Below, piece after piece: positions 1 through 13,900 of a stretch of 64,000 nt of DNA. How positions within the stretch are numbered: the first letter of the stretch is position 1; each line of letters begins with the position of its first letter. Both the position numbers and the translations under genes were made by a program. The notes beneath the pieces were generated by a model. It was not told where the DNA came from. It searched no databases and worked only from the letters and a program-made list of their open reading frames with translations. The stretch is taken from contig NC_134517.1 in NCBI RefSeq assembly GCF_027942865.1, positions 17,180,009 to 17,244,008 of the forward strand. The letters run 5' to 3'. This DNA comes from Odontesthes bonariensis. Taxonomy: Eukaryota > Chordata > Actinopteri > Atheriniformes > Atherinopsidae.

Positions 1-1844
1 GGGGATATATATTAAAAAGGGGAGTACTTGAAACAGAGGTTCTGACGCTTGCTGGCACTTCGTGTGTACTCCCCACAGCGGGGAGACTCAGGACTAACAC
101 CAAAAACGGGAAAAAGACGATTTTGATTCTCTATCCCCTTTAAGTTGATATGAAGGTAGATGCATGGGTAAGGTTCCTCTTCTATAGGGACCAGAGGGGT
201 CATGGGAACACTAAAATTCACTTCCTGTGGTCAAAAGCCGTTTAGGAGTCAGTAGCAGCAGCTGCTCAGACATCTAAAGCATCTAAACTGATCCAAGTAC
301 TCCAAATTACATCTAAAAGAAATCAGCCATGTTACAAGAAATGCTGACCGCGCGTGCAAACGTGTGCATCTTAACTCCACCAAAGAGAAATCGGTTAGAA
401 CTGCAAAAGCCCAGCATCACTCTCTCCGTGCCTCACATGTGAGCAGCCAATGCTCTAATCTGCCGCCACAGCTAGCTGGGGTCAGAGCCAGCGGTGCTCT
501 GGGCTCTGGAGAGAAGATCATCCTTTTTTTACAGATGGCGAGCAGCAGACTGCCGTGGCCCAAATTGCTGTAATCCTGTGGTGCCCAGCTCACTCAGAAG
601 TGTAAATAAAAAGGCACAAATATTGGATCGGACGTGTGGGCCAACCAATATAGAGCATAAGAAGACGAGTGGCGAGAGTGGAGAAGAAAAGTACATCCTC
701 TATTGAAACGCAGCATGAAATAAAGCGATGGGGGGGTTTATATGTCACCATATAAAAAAAAAAAAACGCTGATTAATGCTCAACGCTGTTGCCTGAACTA
801 TCCCTGTAGCAAGCCTAAACCCACCCCCCTCCAAAAAAAACACAGGTCCTTATCAATAAAACAGCCATGTGTGTCTTTTTTTTTTTTGCTGCACATGCAT
901 CAGTTGTCTAACTACCAAACAGCACATTTCACCAACTCGGTGTGACAGCTCTGCGTTGCCCCAGCTCCACCTCCTCTCGTTCAGTGGCTGAAGGCTCTGC
1001 AGGGAGAAGCAATGCTGAGGAACACTGAGTTGCATTGTCACACTGGGGTAGTTCAATGACCCCTCTATGCACTGGCCAACACGCAGACATAAACAACACT
1101 CTGTCCTTAACTCGTTTAAGATTACTGACATACTTGCAAAAACAGCCTCATGTTCCTACGCAGGCCTGCAAGGGTGAGGTGTTCCATCTGTGTTTAAACC
1201 CTGATAATAGCACAGCGTTATAACTGTGTTACAACAAGACCGACTTACACAGCCATGGTTCTTTATTGTTCACAGCTGCAGGTTTTCTTCTTCTCCCTCT
1301 TTTTTTTTCAGTAATGGTACACTGAAAAGGGGGGGGGGGGTGCTTGGGTGAACTGCTGGTGACAAAGCCACGCACGAGCCCACGGACAAAGCTCTGCATT
1401 AATTAGAAATCGTAAACATTAACCAGCTGCTTTTTGAATGTAATTCTGGAGCGTGAACAAGTTCCCCCTGCGTGGGCTTTCCTTGTAGGCTATTTGTTTA
1501 TTTTTTCTTATCAGTTGCCCTTCCACTGAGATTGCCAATGTGTTGGATATGCATCGCCCAACTGTACGGTCAGAGGAAGCTTTCTCAGCCGTGCGATGGG
1601 GATTGTTCTCGGCTGCGGGCACACTCCTCCTCCCTCTGTCAGGGGCTCCGTCCCTCCACCTCATGAACGCATTGTCTATTGTGTGATCTCAAACGTGCAA
1701 AACTTGGCGGTTTTCAACAGCTTCTACTTGGAGTGAAATACGCAGAAGGGTGTCCTCGTAAATACACATTTTAAAAAAGCAACAACAACAACAACAAACA
1801 AAGAAAACGCCAAACATAAGCCCCAAACCTGAAAATGTACTTAC
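1..1844 (-). other. arhgef7: arhgef7 intron 2 (partial)
   Basis: Non-coding sequence downstream, on the minus strand, of arhgef7 exon 2. I looked for the next exon of the calponin-homology domain and did not find it, so it lies beyond the left edge. The stretch has a run of 12 G near 1330 and AAC-rich simple sequence near 1782-1800. No other gene seen. Confidence 0.6.
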
Positions 1845-4800
1845 CTCGACGCGGAACGATGTGCAGCCCTTCAGAAACTCCTTTATGTTGCTCAGGCACT
1901 CGCCGTCGTTTTTCGGTTCTTGGTAAATCTGAGGAGACGGAAACGCTGATTAGACCTCAACTTCCACCTCGCGCAGCGGGCGGCTGGCTTTTTGCGCCGC
2001 GCTTCTTTGTGAAATGGTTGTTTTTAACAGAGTATCTCCTTCTTCTTCTTCTTCTCCGACACGCATTCTACTGACTGTGTGTGCATTGGGCCTGACACTC
2101 CGGGAGGCTGAACACAAACCCCGCAGTAGGGAAGTGGAAGAGGCTGTAGTATTTGCTCGAGGGAAATGACGTTGACAAATAGAGATCCCCCCCCCCCACC
2201 ACACTGATACAGTTGTGGCCTGAGGGGTCCTCTGTTTTCTGAATAACGCCCTTAAACTTTTATTTTTCATATTAGAACTGGGCAGAACGTTTGGAGGACT
2301 TATAATAATCCAACTGATCAAACTAAAAAAAAAAAAAAAAAAAAAAAACACTAGTCACTGAATCCATTCAAAATGTGCTAATTAAGAAAGATTTTGGAAA
2401 TTGTAGATGGGTGTATATTCATTTTCGACCTTACAACAGTGTGGCTGAGGCAGCAATGAGTGGTGCGACCAGGTTAGAAGAAGTTGATTTAATTATTTTT
2501 ATTGTAAAAACTTACACCTCTAAGAAGTGATTTTTGACACGCCTGCAGTGCTCTACTTAGTTTTTCCAGATGGCAAAGAAAGTTTGACCCAAACTTGTGT
2601 AGTTTTCTTTTGCCTACATTAATGATACATTAATGATGGCATATACTCGGTGTATACTGTATTACACGCAGCTACTGTACATATGGCATACTGTACGAAC
2701 ATGGCCCAAATCCGCTTTATCTTTGGGCCTCTAGGCTCACAGCCCTTGGCATAAACCCATGTCAAAACCGGATTATGACATCACCCATCTGACCCACGCT
2801 ACACGTGCCATGTTCCAACTGTACTAGAAACAATACTAGAAACTGAATTTGTTTCTGGTATTTTGGGGATTTTTTTCACTGACATCCTCTGGAAAGATGG
2901 CTTTAGTATTTGTATGAAACACATACAGCGATGCCACTTCATTCTCAATGTTTTCCCACCAAAAAAAGAGGTTTAAAAAACAATTTAACGTGTGAAGTCG
3001 TGCTGAGTGATGTGCCTCAACACACAACAGATGCCTTTCTGCCACAAGGAATTAGTCAGAGAAAGAAGTCTAATACACGTTAGAGTTCCAGTGTGCAATA
3101 TTCATAGAAAATGTGCAACATAAACACTGGGAACAATAATTTCATTGATGTAGACTCACGTGAAAATAAAAATCCTTGTGTTTTTGTTACCCCAAATTGA
3201 GCCATTTACATCTACAGACGGCACTGCACAAGTCCTTCTCCGTTACATCTGTCACGATGTTTCTACAGTAGCCCAGAAAAGCCGAACCAAAAAAAAAGAC
3301 AATTGTCATTTTTGAGACAGAGTTTCAAGTGATTAAAATCCACAGCTACCAACTCCACCACCACTTCACACATACGTCTCCTTCAACTGTCGTCAGGCAA
3401 CACAAAAGTTTGTTTAATTTGGTGACTTTAGTGCCAAGTACGATGCTCTGAAATTGGTTTGATTAAAGGGATCCTCTGTGCCTCATTTCTGAAAATTGGG
3501 CATATGCTTAATGTTAAGTGCTTAAATACACATTGAACTTTGACCCAATGGTGGCAATAAACTGCTTGAGGTGCAGACATGAAACATCTTTAAAAAGAAG
3601 CCAAGCGCAGCCAATAAGCGTGCCAAAATCTTTTTCTATTTGGATTGTTGGGGCTGCCAGGTGCCAAAAGGTGTAGAAGAAACGAGGTGAGGAAAAAAGA
3701 GAGAAGGAAGAAGGATTGTAAGGCATTTTCATGCTTTTCTCTAAGTAACCTCACATTTCTTCCCCTCGTAATTAATAAGTAGCCATGACATATACACATT
3801 AGGAAATGCTACAGTTTAAAAATGGAATCTCTAACCCAAATGGGTCTCACAGTGAAACATGAAATAGGCACGAAACAAAAATCATTCTATTTGTACCGAC
3901 GGACAGATTTATATAAAGCACGTTTATATGAGTTGACGGTTTTGTTCATGTCTGCATCATGTTTTTTGTGCTCTTCAGAAGGGCTTGTGGTCGTTACCCA
4001 TGAGGCCAGGAAAGGGACAATTGTAACGTTTGGTAGACACTGTGAGGAGACTACGTATTTAAAGGCACACCACCATATTATCCTAAACCTAACTGTGTAG
4101 TTTTTAATCCCTAACCCTCACCAACAGGTGAACAGAAACAAAGATTAAAGTTAAAGTTATTAAAAGTTATTAAAGTTTAAACGATTGTAAGTTTAGATAA
4201 GAGACACTGTCAGTTGTCTTGAATGACACTCATATCTGTAACTCCACTTACTCCACTGTCAAACTCCTCCAGCCTCTGTTGAGGATTTTTTCACTTTTTA
4301 AAACTGATGGGCTAATCCTTTCTTTGTTGACAGTTTCTTGAAATACAGTGAGACTTTATCCCTACATGCAGTTATTGTTGTGCCCATATACTCAAAAGAA
4401 CAAAGGACAAACCATTCCGAATTTGTAACGGAGATGCTGAAATTTCTTGCTACTTGTCAGCCAACACACATGCAAGTATATATCTAAAACACACATTTCA
4501 GAAAACACTAAACAGCTCAACCTGAACACACAACATTTCACAAGACATTTCATAAACCACATTTGAAGATGCAACAAAAAAAAAGTCAGAAATGTACAAA
4601 CACATTTTCTGAAATGTTTTGTTAGGTTTATTTTTTCTATTCTCTATTCATTTTTTTCTACTTTATTGTGGTTTTGGTTTTTGATTCTTCCCCTCACAGT
4701 TACTTTACAGTAAGACACGCAACATTGGCCACACAGTGTTTCAGGCCTCAGTGTGAGCCGCTCGTTTCCTTCTTTTATAGGAGACTACGGCAGGCTGTAT

Positions 4801-5842
4801 TTCAATAGACCATTTAGAATACGATAGCCCAATTTAGGTGTACATCAATTGGTCTCCATGCGTGCAAACTAATCAAACGGCTGAAATAGTGTCACAGAAC
4901 GTGGGTATAAATAGAGGAACCTGGCTGCTATTTATCGGGCGGTGCAGATAGCCTCGAGCAGAACATCTCCCTTTGGGAAAACAATGCCTCCTTCAGGTGG
5001 TTGTCTAAATCGGCGAACGCTGTACACGGGCAGACACAAACACTGCGCTGTTCCTTTAAAAAGGAAGAGGGTGCATCTCAGTCTGTGCGCCTTTGCAGTC
5101 AATGGCGGCCCACTCGTTTAGATGCTCTGTGTACAGATAGCCTCTTATCCCTAAATGATCATTGTATGCGTAGAAAAATACACCGACGTACAAGCCATGG
5201 AAGACATAGGTTATTAAAAAGAAAGAAAAAACAAACAAAAAAAACACAACCACCCAATAATATCAGGTATGACTGTTAAGGCAATGAAAGCATATTAATC
5301 GAGGCCTTCACTGTAAAGACCATAAAGCATCTTGCGTTTAACACCCCGTGGAAATTTTGATGAAGCAGTTTCCCTTATGTTTCCTCATTTAGGACAGATC
5401 AATACAACGGCTCTTCTGTTTTTTTTATTTTTTTATACGCTGACACGGCCAACGTATGTGCGGCCACAGTGCTGTTGTAGTAGTAGACAATAACAAGGGC
5501 TGCCGTGACCTACAAAAGAAATTGCCTCATGGATCAGTGGGCAAAAATAGAGGCCAGACAACAAACCCGCGTCGGTGTCACGGATGTGGACAGCACACAG
5601 ACACGCCGACGGGGCGGGTTGTGCAAAGGAGTTCGGGTGGTGATGGACGGGCGGGTGGGGGGGTGTATTGCTCTTACTTTCTCCGTGGACCCCGGGCTGA
5701 GCCGCTCCAGGAGTCTGCACAAGACCACCCCATCTCTCAGGGAGCTCTGCAGAAAAGCTTCAGGATCCGAGATGGTCTTCTTCGGCGATTCCAACACCCC
5801 GAGCGTAATCAACCATGTAACCGTCTGCTCCGCCGAATTCAT
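1845..5842 (-). CDS. arhgef7: arhgef7 (beta-PIX) 5' part: coding exons 1 and 2
   Basis: Rho guanine-nucleotide exchange factor 7 activates Rac1/Cdc42 and scaffolds PAK and GIT proteins at focal adhesions and synapses. Exon 1 is 5842-5678 (55 codons) and begins [19 protein letters not shown]; exon 2 is 1928-1845 (28 codons) and contains [13 protein letters not shown]. Together they form the N-terminal half of the calponin-homology domain. Both exons are phase 0 and have GT/AG sites on the minus strand. The opening residues match human ARHGEF7 as I recall it and differ from its paralogue ARHGEF6, which starts MNPEEQ. Exon 3 and the SH3, DH, PH and GIT-binding parts lie off the left edge. Teleosts often keep two copies (a and b), and I cannot tell which this is. 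The gene points away from aff3. Confidence 0.93.
1929..5677 (-). other. arhgef7: arhgef7 intron 1
   Basis: A 3.7-kb intron. It contains a run of about 13 C near 2188 and a run of 25 A at 2324-2348; the remainder is AT-rich. No open reading frame here resembles a known protein. Confidence 0.6.
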
Positions 5843-6250
5843 GTCCAGGCGCAGCAGATCTTACTCGACAAAGAGGCGGTGTTTTTGGTATCATTAACAG
5901 CTCACCGCCCTGGTTACGCTGTCATCTGTGCGTTAGGAGAGAAACACCATTATTCCTTCCACAAAAAAAAAAGAAAAGGAAAAAAAAAAGAAAAAAGGAT
6001 GCAGTAGGTGAGACAGAGAGGCTGCGGGAAGCCCTCTACCTCGGCTGGATGCGGATGATGATGACTGGCAGTTGGGAATTCAGCAAGTCTGTTTTCCTCC
6101 CTCGAACAGTCTGTTTTCCCCCAGTCTAACCTGGAAAGCTGTCAAGAGCGGTTGGCTGTGATGCGTTGAGGCAGCGGACTGCATACATGCGCATCGCAGC
6201 CGCCAGCCGCTCATCTATTGGATGACATCAGAGAAGAGGGACAAGCCAGT
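5843..6250 (-). promoter_or_regulatory. arhgef7: Probable arhgef7 5' UTR and promoter
   Basis: The sequence immediately upstream of the arhgef7 start codon is richer in GC and CpG than its surroundings. It carries a TGCGCA-containing NRF1-like stretch near 6188 and a CRE-like TGACATCA near 6223. Location and composition are the only evidence; no TATA box was recognised and the start site is unknown. Confidence 0.35.
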
Positions 6251-7069
6251 CCAACCAGTTGTTAGTGCACTTCAGCTTGTCATGAATAGGCTTTCACTGA
6301 GCGGCTTTGCATATCCTGCTCTTTTATCCGTTTATTAAAACCACGCCACAGGCTCTCTGTTGTTATCTGCGGTGAGCTGTGTTTTTTGGCCAGGCTTCAA
6401 TTTGAAAGGCGAAGCAGCTGAGCAGACGTCTCTCTCGTCTCTATTTAGAGACACGTTTTAAAGAAGTTATGCGTCCTATAAACCTAATGCAGGCAGCAGG
6501 ACATTTTTTTAGAGAGCTGTTTCAGGCTGTCATGAATTATGTTTTAAGTTCAAGCCTCAGAAAACACTGGTCGATGAGCCCACCAGGCTTCACAATATAT
6601 TTTACAAGTAAGGAGCAAAGAAATTAAAACTGGCCTTTGGTATTAGCAATATCTTTTACTTGTTAAGTCATTTTCCATCTTCAGGTCCATTGTTAAAAAT
6701 GTTAAAAAAAGAGTTGATATGAAGCTCTTGAAAGAAGCACACCAAATATTATTAAGTAGATCAATTTAAACGATAATTAATCTTAATTTGATCTATTTCA
6801 AAAGGTTTATGATGAACTTGAAGGGTGTTTTTTTGGGGGGAAACTGCAGACACAATTAATCTTAAGATGGCACAGGCCAGTGAAAGGACAGCGTGTGTCT
6901 TTCAATGGTACACATTACTTCTGCATTCTGTTTTTCCTGCAAAGACAACTAGAAAACCTTGTGCTGGGCACTGATCCAGAGGTCCACTGACTCCGTGGAC
7001 CCCTGGGTCTGTGCCCAGCAGGGCTCAGTGACTGTAATATTTCTTTCTTTAAAGTCAGTCAGACCACAA

Positions 7070-7770
7070 CAAGTAATGAAACAAGCGCAACAGGGGAAAA
7101 AAGTACATAGACGCAAAGTAAAAATTTAAATGGTTAATGAAGGCAAAGGAGGTTCTATGTATGGTGCTGTTTTGCTGCCTACTTACACAGCTACCAATAA
7201 TTAGCACAAAGTTATGCAAAACTATTATAAAGAGACACAAAATGGCAAGAAAGAGACAAAAATAAAAAAAAAGGAATGGAGGGATAACAAATAGATGCAA
7301 ATTTTCAACAAAGATATGGACAAATCTCACAAAGAAGAGACAACTAATTAATATACACAAAATAACTGCAAACTGGTATAGAATTACCATATTTGGGTCA
7401 CAAAATTATCAAAATCAAACACAAAAATACAACAAAAGTTACCACATGGAGTCACAAAATAACCCCCAAGAGATGTGAGATGGTTACAAAAGAGAGGCAG
7501 AAAGCTCAAAAGGGACATGAAGCGAAATAGAATTACCAAATGGAAATAAAACAGCAACAAAAGGACACAGAACAGCCACCAATAGCCTCAGAATGACCAC
7601 AAAATGATTCAAAACACTACAGAGACTCTTAATGATCACAAAGAGAGATCCAAAATTGCGACCAAAAGACACAAAACATCTTCATAAAGACAAAAAAGTA
7701 GCCACAAGGAGCAATTAAATGACTACACAGGGACATCCAAAGAGTTAAGAAAAAAACTACCAAAAACCAA
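7070..7770. repeat. Degenerate minisatellite, ACACAAAATGACCACAAAGAG-like units
   Basis: About 700 bp built from imperfect, roughly 20-22 bp copies of a theme mixing acacaaaa, gaccac or gccac, and aaagaga. The unit spacing is irregular, as in an old tandem array. The hydrophobic minus-strand open frames here, rich in Phe, Val, Leu and Ile, are translations of this repeat and not genes. Similar AC/AG-rich minisatellites are common in fish genomes. The limits are approximate. Confidence 0.6.
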
Positions 7771-8031
7771 AAGCAACTCAAAATGCATGTGCACCGTTTG
7801 TAGAGGTTTTGATACATGGATTGCTTAAATAATGCCAATTTGTCCACTGCTCATCTCCTAATTCATATGTGAAAAAGGAGAGCATCACTTCTCACACTGG
7901 CCACTAGGTAGAGCCCCCCATTCACTGTAACCTGCTCTCATGGATGTTGAAGAGCATGTGAGATACATCAAGGTAATGTTCTGTTCTACCTTATTACTAA
8001 TAACCATCATCAATTATGCATCATGTTTATG

Positions 8032-8032
<1 letters not shown>

Positions 8033-8109
<77 letters not shown>
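8033..8109. repeat. (GATT)n microsatellite
   Basis: A perfect tetranucleotide array of about 19 copies over 77 bp. Probably length-polymorphic. Confidence 0.97.
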
Positions 8110-8110
<1 letters not shown>

Positions 8111-10572
8111 AAAAGAATTAAAAAAAAAATCTTATGCATGTCCCTCAGGTTACAAACTTAATGGAAACCTAACACTGCTGTGCCCAATAGTCTTTGGAAT
8201 GTTTCCGAAGTACATGTGAAGGTACTTGTGAATCAGCTTGAATTTTAAGATTCAAGATTCAAGATTCAAGATTAAGTCGTGTAAGTTAAAAAAAAGTGTG
8301 TCCATGTATTGTGTGTGTGTTAAAGGTAATAAACCGTCATTAAAAAACTGATAAGTTCTCAATAACAGATGGCTTGTCAGAAAGTGCAACCAAATTGTCC
8401 ACATTTCACGCTCTACCTGCAGGAATCTGGAAGTCCCATCGTATCTCCATGGCAACCAAACCAAGCAGCAGGGACAGACAACTCCCAGCTCAGGCTCACT
8501 CCTGCTGTCCTCACACCTTTCCATGTCTTTGTCCCTCATTTTGCATATGTGTAAGTGTCAGAGAGAAGAAAGTGTGCGCGTTGTCAAGATGGCTGACTCT
8601 TGAGGCCAGCCATGATCTAAACAGACCGCGTCGAGGGATGCTGTGGTGCCTTTGAGGTCCTGTCGCCATGGGTCTGTAACCAAGGGTGCTACTGTGTGGC
8701 TGTGGAAGCTGGCCCTAGGCATTTCATGCCCCTCCATTCCCACTTCATCCTTACAGCTTTCCCTCTGTTTCACAGAGAAAGACCGTAGATTTAATGCCTC
8801 TCACACATTAAAACAGAGAGAAAAGCAGGCCACATACACTCAGTGGTTACTTCCTCATTTGATCAATAATATGCCTTATTTAAATAAAACACATGAGGTA
8901 TTTGATAGCAGAGGAGTCGGTTGCTGAGGAGAAGTCATTTTGAATTAACCAGAACCAAAATAGGCCTGCGGTCAGGGACAATTCCTTGAAATGTAACAGT
9001 AACTAAAGTAATCTGATCTCCTTCATTAAGATGTCAAATCTATATATAAAAAAAAGAGTTGTAGCCACGAAAAAAAAAAAAATACACAGATGTCCTGTTT
9101 TCTGTTTCTGATCTCTTCAACATCCCCCAGATTAAATGATTTTCCACTTCATCAACAGGTGAAACTCAAGAATGTCACTCAGTTGCCTGGGGCTGCCCCG
9201 GTGTTTAGTCTCCGACAGCTGCCATAAACAAATGAGGGTTCTGGGGTGTGGTGACAGAACCAAATTCATCATTTATAAGATAAAAATGCTCCCTCTCTGC
9301 CTTTCTGAAGAACATGCTGCTGTTTAAAAGGTAACTTGATTTTTTTATTAAGCAGAATAATGGATGGACCAGACAAGTACACAACACCAAGATTTCCTAA
9401 AGAGAGATGATCAGACATTTCTGAAAAGGGGATGTGTGATTTCAGCAGCTCAACAGGCCAGGGCATTTTTTGTCATGATATTTTGAATAAGGTACAAAAG
9501 GTTTTTGATTTGTTAAAGGTCTGAGTGGCAGATAGACCAATTCAGAATCCAGGTAATTCTATTATCTGACTGTGGTTTGGGACAGTCCTGCTGAAATAAG
9601 GAAGACTTTCCCTGAAAAGGGCGCTTTCTGGATGGCAGCATGTGTTGTTCCAAAATCTCTATATTTCATTCAGAATTAATATTGCACCACACAAACTCGT
9701 AAGGGGTTAAGTTGATCGCGCAATGTGCACTGTTGCAACCCCGTAATACCATTAATACAGTACGCTTTGTGCTGATAACAAGCAGAATGATCAATCTCCT
9801 CTATATCCTGCAGGATAGACAACAAAAAGAACGTCACATTTTGATTTTTACCACAGGATTGTTTTCATCTGACATGATCTTATGTGTTTTTCTCTTTGCA
9901 TGGTAGAGGTGACACTGGTTTGCAGATTATTTCATACAGTTTTTGTTTCCATTGTACACATTTTCCATAATCTTTTATTTGCACAAATTTTTAGATGGCC
10001 AAGATAATGACTGTAAAAAAAAAAGAGAATGAGATACTCCCTTGTTTTTTTCTTTCTGTGAATGGTGCAAGCTTCTCTCTGCTCACTTAGTCTGCTTTTT
10101 TAATCATACACTAGTTTGTACTCTCACTATAACTCCACAGTTATTTTGGTCCAAAGTTACACAAGTGACATAAAGTGAGACATGTTGAAGCCTGCACAAA
10201 CAATGAGACTGTCTGACATCTTATCAGCTGAAGTTGTGAAATGAGGACTATTTGCCTACTCGTGTATTCTGGGGGGGTTTTCAGTAAAGAGCAAAGCACA
10301 AAAGTTAGTTTCTGCGTATGTTCTGATACTTTCAACTAAAGCAGAGGCGATAGTTACTGTGTGTAAATGTTACTCAATTATTTCTCCTCTCCTTGATAGA
10401 AGACTTAATTCTACTTCATGGGTAGCCATCAGAAATTATGTGTTTCACATACTCTTTCGAGAAAAAACAAAACAATCTATGGTGGTGCTTGGTTGCCCGT
10501 AATTCATAGCCTCTGTGAGAGAGTCTGGATGCCATAAAACTTGTGACATCATCGGTATGTTTAGTGTGATAA

Positions 10573-10835
10573 TCACTGCTCATTCCAAACTAAGCACAGG
10601 TGCTGAACAGATACCGTCGTGAGTCGTGATCCCCATGCGTGAGCTGCGCGTGTGTCATCTCTGACGTTGCCAGCCCGCCTATCCCCCTCGGTGTTCGTCA
10701 GTGACAGAAAGACTCTGCAGTCGCTGCACGGCGGATCCACTGATGCCTTCGTCACGATGAAGGAGGCAACGCTTTCACTATCGCGCGTCCTCACTGGTAT
10801 GGACACCGGAGGAGAACACTGACCATCCAGGAACC
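10573..10835 (+). promoter_or_regulatory. aff3: Candidate aff3 promoter / 5' UTR
   Basis: A CpG-rich island (repeated cg, gcgcg, tcgtcac) just upstream of the proposed first coding exon, in otherwise AT-rich DNA. The composition fits a TATA-less promoter followed by a 5' UTR. No transcription start can be fixed. Confidence 0.4.
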
Positions 10836-10907
10836 ATGCCTACCGTTCTCGGTGGCAAAGGGAAACTTTCCATTGTCTGCTTTTTGCTCCGATGCGCATA
10901 TTCTCAG
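10836..10907 (+). CDS. aff3: Proposed alternative first coding exon of aff3
   Basis: ATG followed by 24 codons ([20 protein letters not shown], then AYSQ) and a good GT donor. The phase joins exactly to the exon at 18087, which begins DMTQSW and is homologous to the EMT(H/Q)SW boundary of AFF proteins. The peptide has no similarity I recognise. It could be a true N-terminus or merely a 5' UTR exon with a chance open frame. Confidence 0.45.
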
Positions 10908-13900
10908 GTGAGGCGGAATGTAGCCTATTTGTTCAAAGATAAGGAGTCATGAGAGGTGATAGTTGTGCGAATGTGATCCATGGATGGTTGAGTAACTGGA
11001 CTTTTAAGGGAGTCGGTCGTGCACGATCAGATTTGTGCGTATTTAAAGTAGTCATTATGAAGCTATAACAGGAAAATACTTTTGGTTGGACAGAGAAACA
11101 TATTTAATGTTTATCAACGACCATAATACAGTAATGGTGACGGAGTATAGCATGTTGTACTTCAGTCCTCAAAAAGCTTTCATTTTAAAGCGCGTTGCAC
11201 AGGTGGAAGTGCTGGAAATAACCTGAAATTGAGCATGACTTTAGAAATGACAGATTCTTTAAGAATGCAACAGCTGGTTCTAGTCATACATGGCTCCATG
11301 CTGCTTCTTGCAGGTGTTATGATCGGTTGTGGTTTGTTTGGCCCCGGGAGGTTTCACTCATTTGGGTATTGCACCAGAGTTGTAGCCGGCGGTGCTTGTG
11401 GGTAAGGACGTGTGAAACACATTGCACTTGATAATAGTGACACTAATGTGGAGACTGTGAATGTAAAACGATTGGGGAAGGCCAGACAACGACTTGTGCA
11501 GAACCACAGATAGCCAAAATGCTGCTGACTGTGTTTATGTTTTTTCATTTAGTGCTTCTGGCCTCTACTTTGTGGTTGAAATAGCCAGACTTTTCTCATA
11601 CACTTTATTTCCTATGTACACACACCGCTACTGCATGCACATGCATGCTCACAGGCTGCACTGCACACACATTTTTACTGTTAGTGCTTAAGCTGCACAG
11701 TTTGGCCTAAATATAAGAAAGGAGCAAAGAAATAAAAATATACTCACCAATACTAAAATGAAATTAAATGTGTAAATAAAAAGTGGAACAGTGGAAATCC
11801 AAACTACATAGTGATAATGGGGCTGGATTAATGCCATGAGGAATAACAATTACACAAAAGACAAATATAAACAATGGCAATACTGAAAGCTCTTATAAAA
11901 CACACTCCTAGATAAGCAGCAGACACAGTTACACAGGTGGCAAAGTGCGGGTAATGTCAAAACTTTGTTATCTTAAAGCCTGAGTATCATGGTTCTTGGG
12001 TTTCATAGTGAAAGTTGCCTGCATCAAAGTTTGCATCCGGCCGATGCTCCTCCACTGTGAGTCATAAACGTGCTTCAAGGTAACTCTCACTATTACTGTA
12101 CGTGTGTGCGAGACTGTAAGGGTCACAGTAAAGTGTTAGACTCAGTTGCGACTGCAGAAGAAAATTGGCGGGAGGAGGAATGCAAATGGGTGATTTTCTT
12201 CTTGTGAGTGCGTCTTTGTTCATAACTGGTGGCAAGAAAGTGACTGGTTTGTTTGCTTTGTGCGGATTACTTTATGTGTGAATTTGTGCAACAGTTGCTC
12301 ATCACAGCCATCATCGTGAGCAAGTGTGGGCTGCGTCTGAAATTTGCATCTGAAAGTTGCTCTGAAGAGTCACAAAACTCCCCTTTGCAGCTCTTGGTTT
12401 TAACTTCCGGTGGCGCGCAACATTTTTTAAATTTCTGTCCCTCGCTTTGTGCAGGTAACAAGAAGTCAAAACAACAGCTGTGCCAAAGATATTTTTGAGG
12501 TAAGGAATTGCTTGATTTTTATTGCGATTTAAAAAAAAAAAAGAAAAATAATTTGTAGTAACCACAGTTTTGACTGAAATCAACTGTCATAGAATCCTAA
12601 ATCTCATGCCTGACGTGTCTCACTATTAAAATCAGCGATATTTGATTTTTTTCCTTTTTTTGCAAAATATTAGTCATTTTTTAACAGACTCAGTTGACTA
12701 ATAACATAATCGCTCAGACAAGGAAACACAAGCAGCAGCTCCGAGGGGGCTACAACTAACGGTTGTATGCATCAGTTGATCTGCAGATCATTTTTTGGCA
12801 TTGAGCTATCAGAACAAAGTCAAACATACCCCTTACACTTTCCTAGATTCCAAAGTGATATCTTCAGGTGAGACATTCTTATTTTTTCTGACTGTGCAAA
12901 ACGTAGGATCCTTCATTTGAAATACTATAAATAAATAGAAATAATCCAAATTCCCGTTCTAATAAAAGAGAAAAGTAATACATCTTGATAGTGAGAGCTA
13001 GAATGCTTTGCATTTTTCAAGAAGAGAAATACTCATACTATGATAAGATAGTTGCAAAGTGTGTAAGAGCAGGAGCAAAGCAGAGGAGTAGAGATACAGA
13101 GAATGGGGTGGGGAAGGGCTCGAGGAAGAGAGCAACTCATGATGCTCCATCTGGGAGAGCTTGTTGTTGTTCAAGGAGGAAAGGGGAGAGGGCTGGTGCT
13201 GTGTCCTTGGTGACTGAGGAAGGAGAAATAATGAAGTGAAAGGATGAGCAGAGAGAGGAAACTCTTTTCCCTCCAGGGCGCACTGTTGGGTGGGTGGGAA
13301 GGGGAAGGTGGGGAGGAGGAGGAGGAGAGAAAATTTGGAGACATCTGCCAGGTTCATAAAAATCTTATGAGCATATTTCAGTAAATGAATGCCCTCACTT
13401 CAGACTTCCCTTGGAGTTAAAGAAACAATTTGATATTTTGGGGAATGCACATTGAAAAATGCAGCGTTTGAATATGGTGTGGTTCAACACGTGCAACGTA
13501 TAACCTTACAGAAAAATTACAGTGTGTTATTTTTAGGTGGTGTATGCAGATCCAAGCTAGCTCTTTACAGTATGCTAAGCTAAGCCAACTGGCTACGGGC
13601 TGTGACCTTGTAGGCTTCTAAACAGACAGATATTATGAGCGTGGTAACAATAATCTTCTGTAACACTCAATGAGAAAGTTTAAAAAGGCACATTTACAAA
13701 AAAATGTTTATTGATTGCTTTAAGATATCAGCAGTTGTTCCCTTCACATCCTCATAATCCTGACATTACGATGAATCAGATCATGCTAAAAAGGTAAATG
13801 AATGGCACGCAATCACAGCAGCTTCCATGAGGTCTGGTTTGTTTGAGTAAGACTTCAGGCAATCAAATCAGAAGAGATTATAATCAGAGCAGGAGCGATG

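Larger units (their letters stand above)
5843..10835. other. Intergenic region between arhgef7 and aff3
   Basis: About 5 kb separates the divergent starts of arhgef7 and the aff3-like gene. It contains the degenerate AC-rich tandem repeat (7070-7770), the (GATT)n array (8033-8109) and a short ATTCAAG direct repeat (8246-8274). I looked here for the conserved AFF N-terminal exons and did not see them. Confidence 0.55.

Noticed and set aside
7055-7847. Minus-strand open frames rich in Phe, Leu, Ile and Val, resembling membrane proteins
   Set aside because: They are translations of the AC-rich degenerate minisatellite and share its periodicity; no start context or family similarity.
12985-13239. 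Basic 84-codon frame considered as a candidate missing AFF N-terminal exon
   Set aside because: It has none of the N-terminal motifs of AFF proteins and lies in purine-rich low-complexity sequence.
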